Positions 1-9,140 of a stretch of 34,727 nt of DNA are shown piece by piece. Below the pieces are notes generated by a model. That model ran no database searches and was not told the DNA's origin. It saw only the letters and a program-made list of their open reading frames with translations. This DNA comes from Hypsibius dujardini (lineage: Eukaryota; Tardigrada; Eutardigrada; Parachela; Hypsibiidae), in the NCBI GenBank assembly GCA_001579985.1, contig LRSR01009750.1, forward strand, positions 1-34,727. The letters run 5' to 3'. The position numbers and the translations under genes were made by a program. Numbering within the stretch: position 1 is the stretch's first letter; every line of letters starts with the position of its first letter.

Positions 1-76
1 TTTTTCAAATTGCTCGAAATTTCTATTAAATATTACGTTAAACTTAAACGGACAGGAAGATTGTCGCCCGACTCAC

Positions 77-2466
77 AGATGAGAACAGCCAACGGCAGCG
101 CCTAAATTTAACACAGGGACGATGTAGATGATGAAGCGCAACTCCTTGTGTGGAAGAAGAGAGTAGAGTGCCACGAAAATGGCGAACGGTAGGAGGATGG
201 TTCTCATCACGCGGCTAGTGACTAGACCGACGACAAAGAAGGGAAGGCTGGTGAGTAGGAAGCGCGGAATGACTGAATAAAAGTACCACAAAAATGGAGC
301 AACCTACAACAAGTCAGTATTATTAGGCAATCAAATATCTTCGTAACTCTGTCCGTGTGTCTATCTGTCAGTGTCTGTCTGTATGTCTGTGTCTGTCTAT
401 CTTTGCCTATGTGTCTGTATGCCTGTCTGTCAGTGTCTGTCTGTATGTTTGTGTCTGTCTACCTGTGTCTATGTGTCTGTCTGTCTGCCTGTCGATCGGT
501 CTGTCTGCCTGTCTAACGGTTCAATAAAGGGAAAAGGAGTTAATAAGGAACTTACTCCCCATTTTGAGCTCTGATTCCTGACCGTATTGAACCACAGCAC
601 CTCGCCTTCCGGCCACACCGGTCGCCCCCAGAACCACGAATCCACCAGCACAGTCAAACCCAGTGCCAACAGGCCAAATTGGAACGCCTTGGTGAAGGCT
701 CTCCGGAAGGAAATGGTCTGCTTGATCAGCGACATCAACAACATCGGGCCGAACAACAAACACAGCTCTGAGCGGAAAACTATCGTAGCCAAAGCCGCGT
801 AGATGATCATTTTCCGGTCACGGCCGTTGATCCAGGCAGTGGTGGCTAAGATCACTGCAGAAGAGAGGGGGGGGGGAAGATTATGTTAGTTTCTCAACTG
901 AAAGACATGCCGGTAGCTGGGCAGACAGGTATCACATAGGCAGACAGGAAAACAGACAGACAAAAAGACAGGGATACATCGGCAGGCAGTCAGTGAGCTT
1001 GCCACGGAGTCAGAGCGACACAAGGTATGACAGGCCCACATACAAACCAACAGACACACCGCTAGATCACTGAGACGTAGACAGACAGACAGATAGGCGG
1101 AGGGGCAAACAAACAGACAAACAGACAGACAGGCAGGCAGACAGACAGAGAAATCAGACCGAGAACTAGAAAGACAGCTAGGCAACCAGACAGCTAGGCA
1201 GCCAGACAGATTGACAGACAGGCATATAGACAGACAGAGCAAACATACAAGCAGACGCCGTAGACACACATGCAAATAGGCAGTTCGGTAGGTAGTGTAC
1301 AAACGGATAACAAACAAACAGACAATTGCATATTTCGGCGATCACTCTACCTAAAGGCAATGCAAATACATTAGGAAGCGGTCGCGAGACATAGAAGAGG
1401 AAGTGAAACTGCGAGGCGGTGATGAAGACTAGCCAAGTGGCAGTACTGCGCCCGAACTGAGTGGCGACTGCCCGAATGAATGTCGACAAAGCTGCATGTA
1501 CGAGAACATGCAAGGCCGCACGTGCTGAAAAAAAGAAACAATATAAATAATCGTTAAATAATCCATTTAATATGGAACACCGATCCATAAACAACAGAGA
1601 CCATCGAAGAAACAGCCCAGTCAAGCAATCAATCGACCGCTTGCATTGCAGTTTGAATTCTTCATTGTGGGACCAGACTCCGATCAGCACACTCACCAAG
1701 AAATAATGTAAAGATTTTTTCTGATCCCAGAAGGTCAACCGCGAGCACTTTTGGCAAGACTGCGACCGCGGAAACCGCCAGAGCGCCAAGGAATGTCCGC
1801 GGAACAGGACCGGGAAATTGTTGATGGTCATACTGGAAAAAGACGATCATTCAAACCATGACACCCTGCGCCAAATGAATTTAAGAAACCTTGCAGAGAT
1901 AAAGAAATTATATTTCATCGTCAGACGGGTAATAAATAGATTGGACAAATCGGCGAATAAATACTCGATTCATTTCGATAGAATACGTCCGATTGATTGG
2001 TCGATTGACGGTATCGCCTCATTGGTGGATTAAACAATCCAAACGATTCATTGATTGATCGATTAATGGTACTACCTCATTGATTGACTAGACAATACAA
2101 GCGGTCCACTGATGGTGTGATTGACGGTACTGCCTGATTGGTGGATTAGACAATGCAAACGCTACATTGATTGTGTGATTGCTTGCAGTTTTGATGCTCT
2201 TGCAAAACGTTTGTTCCTCTGCTGCATACCTGGGAGATGTTAGTTCCATGGAAGAGCATGTCATGAATAGCCTGAACGTTGAAGCTTTCCTCCACTTTGG
2301 TCCAGGGGCAGGCAATCAAATGGACCATCATGACCATGCTGAGTAAATAGTCCAGCCTCCACATTGGTGTCTCCCATTTCTTACCCGCGTCGATGGCCTC
2401 CTGTTTGGCTGCATTCCTCCCCAACGACGGAGGCTTCTTCGCATGTCGACTGTGCTCTTTGGGCAT
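77..2466 (-). CDS. ALG12: ALG12, dolichyl-P-Man:Man7GlcNAc2-PP-dolichol alpha-1,6-mannosyltransferase (3' end outside window)
   Basis: This GT22-family ER membrane enzyme adds the eighth mannose, in alpha-1,6 linkage, to the lipid-linked N-glycan precursor on the lumenal side. Exons on the minus strand are 2466-2230, 1832-1697, 1524-1351, 854-556 and 303-77. All introns are GT-AG and the phases agree, giving 357 codons before the last visible donor; the rest lies left of base 1. Diagnostic segments are [17 protein letters not shown] (residues 53-69, with the acidic loop typical of GT22), [18 protein letters not shown] at the start of exon 2, TASQFHF and [12 protein letters not shown] in exon 3, and [25 protein letters not shown] and [13 protein letters not shown] in exon 4. 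These match ALG12 rather than PIG-B or PIG-Z. Hydrophobic stretches fit a polytopic protein. The start is the ATG at 2466, and about 35 polar residues precede the first helix. Introns 3 and 4 are full of CAGA tetranucleotide repeats. Confidence 0.93.
351..521. repeat. (GTCT)n imperfect microsatellite in ALG12 intron 4
   Basis: This is a run of GTCTGTCTGT, TGTGTCTGTC and TATGTCTGTG variants between ALG12 exons 4 and 5. On the transcribed strand it reads as a CAGA/CACA purine-rich tract. It opens a spurious Cys/Val/Ser-rich reading frame. Confidence 0.85.
903..1320. repeat. (CAGA)n imperfect microsatellite in ALG12 intron 3
   Basis: Dense CAGACAGA, GGCAGACAGA and ACAAACAGACA variants fill most of the intron between exons 3 and 4 (855-1350). 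The long minus-strand reading frames here are products of the repeat and are not genes. Confidence 0.85.
1990..2185. repeat. About 58-bp tandem repeat, three diverged units, in ALG12 intron 1
   Basis: Units share the order GATTGACGGTA, then CTCATTGGTGGATTA, then ACAATCCAAAC. They start near 1990, 2047 and 2105, with a partial fourth near 2160. The repeat is built on the GATTGATT tetranucleotide that is common elsewhere in the window. It ends about 45 bp from the exon 1 donor at 2229. Confidence 0.6.
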
Positions 2467-2569
2467 CTTAATTCATGTAGATATCTCTGCACTTTTGGGG
2501 CATGAGTGGAAAGTTGAAAACTTCGGCAAAGTAAATTTAGTGTACAGCCAGCCAGAAACTGTGCTCGAA

Positions 2570-2825
2570 GGTAAGCAAATCAAGCAATCTAACACCGGAA
2601 AAGCAACGAAAACGCTGAAGGTAGGGAACGAAAGAGGTGATTAAGGGAACAAAAAAGCTGATTACATGGAAGGAAATAGCTGATTTTAGGGAACGAAAAC
2701 GCTGGTTGTAAGGAACGGAAAAGCTTATGATGGGTAGGGAACGAAAAACCTAGCCTGTAGTAGGGAACGAAAAACTGGTTGTCGAGAACGATAAATCTAA
2801 TTGTAGGGAACGAAAAGGGTGACTG
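2570..2825. repeat. Degenerate minisatellite with GGGAACGAAAA..GCTG units, upstream of ALG12
   Basis: About nine irregular units of 20-26 bp carry the core GGGAACGAAAA followed by an AGCTGATT- or CTGGTTGT-like segment. The core closely resembles the 21-bp repeat upstream of QSOX at 8673-8917. The array begins about 100 bp upstream of the ALG12 start codon. Confidence 0.6.
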
Positions 2826-3003
2826 TAAGTTGATAATTTAACTAACACGGAGTTTAATTCAAGATCCAACAGAGCATATCGGGAATGATTCTTAGTTTAT
2901 GGATCTGTTGACTGTTAAAATATGCATTTTAGCCGGGAACACTTAGGATTCTCGTAATGTAAGTAATTTGAAATGGGAGCTTACCTTACAATAACTATAA
3001 GTC

Positions 3004-3219
3004 TACAGTAAGCGACAGAATATAATCTAATGGAAGGTCCCGGAAATGCGCAAAAGGGGCGGGGCAGGGGTAATACTTGAGCAATCAACTAATCAACTCC
3101 GCTCCAATTGGTCCCGAGATCAGCTGATTGATTGATTGATTGTTCAATTATTACCCCTGCCCGCCCCTTTTGCCCATTTCCGGGACCCTCCGTTAGATTA
3201 AATTCTGTCGCTTACTGTA
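3004..3219. mobile_element. TA-flanked hairpin MITE, copy 1
   Basis: Terminal inverted repeats of about 60 bp start TACAGTAAGCGACAGAAT and continue through a GGTCCCGGAAATG block to a G-rich AAAAGGGGCGGGGCAGGGG block. The mirror image ends at ATTCTGTCGCTTACTGTA. The loop is rich in GATTGATT. Ends of TA plus CAGT fit a non-autonomous Tc1/mariner-like element. There is no coding capacity. Copies 2 and 3 are at 6021-6175 and 13173-13345. Confidence 0.75.
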
Positions 3220-3559
3220 TGACTGCAAATGCAAACTTTGACTGCGACGATTGCGATATGCCACCATAGCTTAAAAATGTTTTTTAATGTATCGGGCACA
3301 ACGTGCATGGACCAAATCACTCATCCTTTCGTAAAAAAAAAGCAAAAGGCTTTTAAACTCAAAGCAAAAGGAACGTTTCATCTGAAGTCAGGAACATCAC
3401 TGGCCTTGCCCCGCTCCTGCGTAAGCGTCCGCCGAAGAACCATACTAATAAGTAAAACAAAAACGGTGCCGGCGAAAAGACCCGCATTTTTCGAATGAGA
3501 CAAAACTCTGTAAAAAAGCGAGGATGGGAACAAGAGGAACACTAATCGCCGCCGGCCAG

Positions 3560-6500
3560 TCACATCCACTTTACCCGCGCCCGACTGTAGCTGAAGTTCC
3601 ATTTGATTGGTCTCCGACGCCAGCTGTGAAACTGCCGCCATCCCGCGACCACACCCGCTAGAAAGACCAACCCGGCGACGTACCACTTGGCGGTGGTCCA
3701 AGCGTCCGGCCCGGACACCGCCGCCGAACTGACCCCGTGTTCCCGCATCGCCAACTCCCGGTGCTGTGCATTACGAACATTCAATCCGCCAGACTTCCCG
3801 ACCGTGTAATATCTTTTTAAAAATTCCAACACCTCGCTGTCCTTCCAATGGATAACTTCCTCTCGTGTCTGAAATAAAGGGGAATCACTGTTAACGAAGA
3901 AGTTTGTAAAAAATGAGCTAGTTTAGTAGCTTAATGGATTTGCTCTTTTTCTAGAAAGTTTACATTCAACTAAGTAGTGACGAATGCGCGACAACCTTTC
4001 TTCCTACGGGATACAAACAACAAAAACTCCAATCACTTATACATCTTCAATGCCAGCATATTTTTAATAACTGTAAGTCAAATTAAAAATATGATGAACA
4101 AAGTGAAATTGCTAGCGAAATAACTAAGTTTTTTGGAAATAGTACTCTAATAAAATCTAAATGAGGATTTAATATGCTTTGTTTAAATGATTAAATGAAG
4201 TTAATCTAAGACGATAGAGAACGCTTTAACAAGATTTTCACATACAGAGGCTGTTACAAAAATCATTAAAGAAATGTACAAAATCAATCAACCAATCAAG
4301 GGGAAAACAGCAGAAAAAGTGCAATTAGGCTGGGACAATCAGAAGAGATTCTTGCACAGTCCGTCAGCTGAAGACTGTTTGGTGTTCAAACGCCAGACTC
4401 ACACAAAAAATTCCTTGTCTTCCATACTGACCTCTTCGCCCGAAGAACCCCGCAATCGGCACTGCGGACAGTTTTCCGCCGAAGGGAAGGCGATTTTCGG
4501 GTGGCCTTGGTCTTCGGTGATGTCGCCGGCCAGTCGGCGGTTCACACTGTTATGCATTCGCCAGAGCCAGAGTACCGCGTCGCGATTGCTCAGCGTGGCG
4601 GTTTGCGCCTTGAGGTCCGTGGCGTCGCGCATAAAGTTCGCCGAGCATTCCTGGCAACTGAAGAAATTTTTCACGTAGTGGAAGATGGCCGTTAGGACGC
4701 CGGTATGCGGGTCCAGAGCATTAGGAGAGACGCGGGGATTTTGGCTTGCGTCAGTTTCCAATGCAAGCACGGTCATGGTGTGGAACAGTTGCCATAAACT
4801 GGAAAAAAAGGTAAATAAAATAAAGTCAGATCAGTAAATAAAATGAATTTTTTCTAAATTGCAATGTTACAGTTTTTCCGTCCTTAATGAATACGTTTAA
4901 CCACAATCAAATTCTACGGCGATTAGTAATCTCTCCAGAAAATTGACCCACTGAATTCAACGCAATGGAAAAAATCAATCAATCAACAGACCATTCACCG
5001 GCCGGGCACGCTGCCCTTGCAGCCAACCCAATGCAACAAATCAATCAATCAATAGACAATTCACCTGCAAGGGTAACCCCGCCGGCCGGGCACGCTGCCC
5101 TTGCAGCCGACCCAATGCGTGGGAAAAGTATCCGGATCAAATCCCGCCGCGTTGAGGACTCCCTTTATCTTCAACGGCGTGGTGGATGTTTGTTTTCGCA
5201 GAAAGACGGCCAGATTTTGCAGCGGAAGAAGCGTCTGCTGCGGGATGGTCTGCACCATCAGCTCCGACAAAATCTGAATGAAATTCTGCAGGGCGGACAA
5301 GTCGGCGCCGTCGATGGCCTTATGTGTGGATATTTCCGTGGAGAACATGTAGACGATGGAGCTGACCAGGTCCGAGACGTCAGCGGCGGTAGGGACATCT
5401 CCAGTTGGTTTACGGAGATTTTTCGCCGGCTTTTTCTTTTTGACGTCGTTTTCGTTGGAAAGATTCGAATCACTTGCCGGATCGGGTTTGAGGTAGCCGA
5501 TGGCTTTCCGTATGGGCGTTGGCAGATTTTTGTCAGTGACAAGCTTGTCGTCCAGCGCCAAGATGGCGTCGACGAATGCCAGTGGGAGATTCTCTTTGCC
5601 GGAGACGTCTGAAATTAATAACAAAATCAGATGAGCTAAAACTCAAGTAAATAAAATCTAAAAATCATTAATCAATTTAAAATAAATGATTTATCTCATG
5701 TTAAACTATGTCCATATCAAATGTTCTAATTTGCCAATAAATTAAAATATGAATCGCTGCACTAGCAAGCGCACCCATGAGAAAACAATCGGGTTTGCGC
5801 TTTGCTTGCCAACAAAACTTCAAATAAATTAATGCGAAATCCGCGAAAAATGCTGACCATTTGATTTTTAAGCTTTGAAAGCCTCGCTTAATTCCCATGA
5901 CACCGCAAATTCAAATATGTAATCTGTCACTTACTAGTTAATCTACATTAAAAAAATGGGTTACTACTTATCACAGAAATAATCTTTCGAAATGCGTAAA
6001 TTTAAGAGTATTTGTCTACATAAAGTCAACGACAAGATTGAGCACAATGGAGGGTCCGGGGAATGGGCAAAAGGGACGGGGCAGGGGGTAGTTTTCAAAC
6101 AATCGAACAATCAACCACCCCTGCTCTGCCCCTTTTGCCCATACCCCGGACCCTCAAGTGTACTCGTTGCTTGTACACTGGAATATTCAAATTTCGCTTA
6201 TCTGCAGCGTTTATTTCACACTCGCTAATTTCCCTGATTTTGCACGCCCTTGCAACGGTGATACGAGGACAGGCACCCTGGCTTACCTAAGGCTGGGTCT
6301 CCTTCGCTAATCTCAACTGACATGGACCACTCACAAGACAAATGCACACAATTAGCGAGCAGATAACCGAGAAAATCAGCTCCTTAGCTGCTTTTCTCGC
6401 TTATCTTCAAAACCAGGAAGATTAACGAGTTTGAAACAGCGAAATAAACGCTGCAAATAAGCGAAATTTGAATACCCTTACTGTAGAGAAGGAACCTAAA

Positions 6501-8431
6501 CAGCACAATTGATTTTCATGCTAGACTCCAAATTAAATTACTTGAATTTGAGTCAATCTGTCGAATTTTAACTTAAAAATCACCCTGTGAAATTTCAGTC
6601 ACTCAACTTCACTGAGAAAAGTGAATCTGTATATTCAATGCAAAACAATCAGCAGAAGATTTTAAGTTAACCTAAAATTAAAACTAAACGCTCACCAAGT
6701 CATTATCGAAAATTAATACTTCGACCCCGTGAAATTGAAATAGAAATAATTTTTAAATTGAAAGAAAGCCATAAGAAAAAAAAACAAAAAGAAAAAAAAA
6801 ATAATACACCTTTTTTTTTTTGAAAAAAAAAAAAAATTTCGGTTGTAGCAGAAACAAATTAGAATCTGATCAATCCGATCTTTTCAAAATACCAAACAAC
6901 CTCCTAAATGAAATATAAAAACCCACCCACTCACCCCCGCCTGGGACTCACCTATTCTGGTCATCCTGCTATTCCGCGAAAGCGACCACGCTCGCGGCGC
7001 CACATCCGTCACATTCTCCGACACCAACGACTCCAACAACGCCGTATTCATTGTGGTCGCCCTCCGTACCGTCAAACCCGCCGAGTAGATATTCCCCACC
7101 ACCGACAGCACCACCTCCCGGCCCAGTTTTGAATCGGGTGTCTCAACCAACAACACGAGGTTCCCCACGTCAGCCGGCACAGTCGTCCAGAGCTCCTCAA
7201 CCGATTTGGCCGGGACGGAGACCAGCTCTACCGGAAACTTTATCTTGTCCATGAAATCGAGAATGCCGTGAAAGACGCCAGTTTCGGTGTGTGGTCCCAC
7301 ATAGTCCGTCCAGTTGCCGGTTACCGTCATGCCGGGCGGGAAGAACTTCATCGACGGGTAGGATGAGACGCTAAAGTATCCGCACACCGGGGAGTTCTCC
7401 TTCTTCGAGCAATCCACCACGGCGAGCCGGAGACTTTTGCTCCACGCCAAAGTTGAGTTGGCGAGAGATTTCCAATGTGGTGCGAAATGCTAGTAAAAAA
7501 AGGGCAAACGGTTAAATTATAAAAACATTTGCTTGATTGCTGATTATCTATGCAGAATATATGCAATGTTATCCTTTAGTCGATTGATTTGATGGATGCG
7601 CTAAAACGAACATCTTCGAAATCTTCGATTTCTGCTGGAAAAAATAAACCTGACGTTTATAGCTTTATTTACACTGTATACTTAGATTCACAAATGTGAT
7701 TAGATTAAAGCAGTTATTTAAATGTTATTTAAAAATACGAAAACAGGAGTTATTTACATATTGTTTTATATGTATTGCTTCTATGCTTTTATATTACAGA
7801 TATGTTGCCAGGGATTTTCCATACGTTTTTTGGTAAATCGAAATTCAAATGGGTTATTTAAACAAATACAGTCAAATCGAAGTGATGCTGAGACATCTTC
7901 ACACTGAACAAAAACAGCTGAAAAAACAATGTGTAGACGTCATTGTTTAATTGATTAATCGCTTGCGTTAATGATTTGCGGATTGAAGCCTTTGGTTGAT
8001 TGTTGATTACGATTATCGATTTCACATTTCAAATCTTTCCTCCGCGATCGCTATTAACTGTACATGAGATTTCACACGAGGTATAACTTTGCGTAGGTTA
8101 TAGGCAAATATTTTTTACCTGACAGTGGCCACACCAAGTGTTGTAGAACTGAAACAATCAAACGCAGAGAAAATAAAGGAATTGCCATCGTCAATCAACC
8201 CATCAATCAATCAAGACTTACCTGTACAAACCAGATGAGATTTTCCGTGGACAGCGGACCATGCTCCGGACGCAATTTAAAAATGGTGGAGTTGAAATTG
8301 TCCACGGTCAGAATGGATATTCCAACGTCCGAAGAGTTGTACAACTCGAGGGGAGCGTTGTCGCAATCGACATTCAGGGCGGCGAAGAGGAAGAAAACGA
8401 TGATGCAGCACCACGCAGACACAGTAGCCAT
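3560..8431 (-). CDS. QSOX: Quiescin sulfhydryl oxidase (QSOX), membrane-anchored
   Basis: QSOX oxidises protein thiols to disulfides in the secretory pathway and passes the electrons through FAD to oxygen, giving hydrogen peroxide. Exons on the minus strand are 8431-8222, 8148-8119, 7489-6952, 5608-5065, 4798-4432 and 3868-3560. Their phases agree and total 1,998 nt (665 residues), within the usual QSOX size range. Residues 1-24 look like a signal peptide. The thioredoxin redox motif WCGHC is at 75-79. A second, inactive thioredoxin-like region and a helix-rich segment follow. The ERV/ALR domain opens with HWVGCKG and GYPCSLWQLFH. It carries the FAD-proximal pair C489-QE-C492, the FAD-binding WRMHNSVN (H523, N527) and the distal pair C551-PQ-C554. 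One membrane helix is at about 625-640 near the C-terminus, as in long QSOX forms. The exon 5 donor was taken at GAG|GTCAGT; a donor nine codons downstream is also in phase. Confidence 0.94.
4998..5118 (-). repeat. Direct repeat copying the end of QSOX exon 4 into intron 4
   Basis: The 37 bases at 5082-5118, which code for the conserved WVGCKGS region of exon 4, recur at 4998-5034 inside the intron with one mismatch. The flanking CAATCAATCAATC tracts are also repeated. The intron copy lacks the block that holds the real splice donor at 5064. Confidence 0.85.
6021..6175. mobile_element. TA-flanked hairpin MITE, copy 2 (QSOX intron 3)
   Basis: The left arm carries AAGTCAACGACAAGATTGAG and then GGAGGGTCCGGGGAATGGGC. 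The right arm is its near mirror (CCCATACCCCGGACCCTC), followed by GTGTACTCGTTGCTTGTA. Compared with copy 3, the right arm lacks about nine bases and the left terminus is mutated to TAAAGTC. The element is non-coding. Confidence 0.75.
6174..6485. mobile_element. Second TA-flanked MITE family (QSOX intron 3)
   Basis: This is a 312-bp element with terminal inverted repeats of about 70 bp. The left end reads CACTGGAATATTCAAATTTC. The right end, read inverted, gives CAGTAAGGGTATTCAAATTT. Both continue through the conserved GCAGCGTTTATTTC. TA borders both ends, and no open frame of note is present. The ends fit a Tc1/mariner-type or pogo-type non-autonomous element. Its left TA is the same dinucleotide as the right TA of the neighbouring MITE copy 2. 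Confidence 0.7.
6770..6840. repeat. A-rich and T-rich homopolymer tract in QSOX intron 3
   Basis: Runs of A interrupted by single G or T bases, then a T run and another A run. No flanking element is recognised. It may be a slippage-prone tract or a poly(A) remnant. Confidence 0.5.
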
Positions 8432-9140
8432 TTTTACTCCGTTTTCCGTGTGGCTTGATTTCCTGCGTGGTCCCCTATTCTGTCACGATTCTCAGGTTTT
8501 ACTCATCGATTCCTAGTTCCTGGACCTCTAAAAATAATAATTTCCCGGATTGCTTTCCTAATGCGGCAACCAACAAGCAACAATACAAATTTGAAATGAG
8601 AAACGACAAAAACTGGTTCAATCACTCAATCGACCGAAAACCGAATCCAATTGTTCCGTTCCACGAAAACAAAAAAGCTGGGTTAAAGAACGAAAAAGCT
8701 GCGTTGAAGAACGGAAAAGCTGGATTGAAGAACGAAAAAGCTGCGTTGAAGAACGGAAAAGCTGGATTGAAGAACGGAAAAGCTCGATTGAAGAACGGAT
8801 AAGCTGCGTTGAGGAACGAAAAGCTGGATTGAAGAACGGAAAAGTTGGGTTGAGTAACGGATAAGCTGGGTTGAAGAACGGAAAGGCAAGGTTTCAAGAA
8901 CGGAAATGCCGGATTGAAGTCCCTGACTTTGTCACATGTTCCTAGACTTGAGCACCTGTTTCGTGACTCAACCGTTCGTTCCGTGTCCTAAATTTTGCGA
9001 TTTCCTCTTTATTGCGCATTACGCGTTTCAACACGTCTTCCCATTCTCCGGCACTGTATTTGTTTTCTTTCATTCAAATCTGTTTTGACTGTCGTCAGAC
9101 GAGGGACCAAATTATTTCTTTCCCAACAGAATTTCACGAT
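8432..9140. promoter_or_regulatory. Divergent 709-bp intergenic region between QSOX and Ku70
   Basis: The two genes start head to head here, so both promoters should lie in this gap. No TATA box is obvious. The main feature is a 21-bp minisatellite (8673-8917). The sense of regulation, shared or separate, cannot be read from the sequence. Confidence 0.5.
8673..8917. repeat. 21-bp minisatellite, about 11 units, in the QSOX/Ku70 promoter gap
   Basis: The unit is AAAGCTGGATTGAAGAACGG, with GCGTTG/GATTG and GAAC GAA/GGA alternations. The first five units are exactly 21 bp and so stay open in all frames, giving artificial seven-residue protein repeats on both strands. Later units drift to 19-23 bp. 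The core AACGAAAA..AGCTG matches the array upstream of ALG12. Confidence 0.85.

Larger units (their letters stand above)
2467..3559. other. Intergenic region between the ALG12 5' end and the QSOX 3' end
   Basis: No gene is supported here. The region holds a degenerate minisatellite (2570-2825) and a hairpin MITE (3004-3219). The remaining DNA should contain the ALG12 promoter and the QSOX 3' untranslated region. I found no convincing poly(A) signal or TATA box at a decisive position. Confidence 0.6.

Noticed and set aside
371-1831. Cys/Ser/Val-rich and Arg/Gln/Thr-rich open frames in ALG12 introns
   Set aside because: They are translations of the CAGA/GTCT microsatellites, with no splice or homology support.
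8455-8897. Repeat proteins with seven-residue Lys/Leu/Asn or Phe/Asn/Pro units on opposite strands
   Set aside because: Both are forced by a 21-bp tandem repeat, a multiple of three with no stop. The region is the promoter gap of two genes.
8673-8917. Regular 21-bp units as a CRISPR-like array
   Set aside because: The units are contiguous without spacers, and the genome is clearly eukaryotic.
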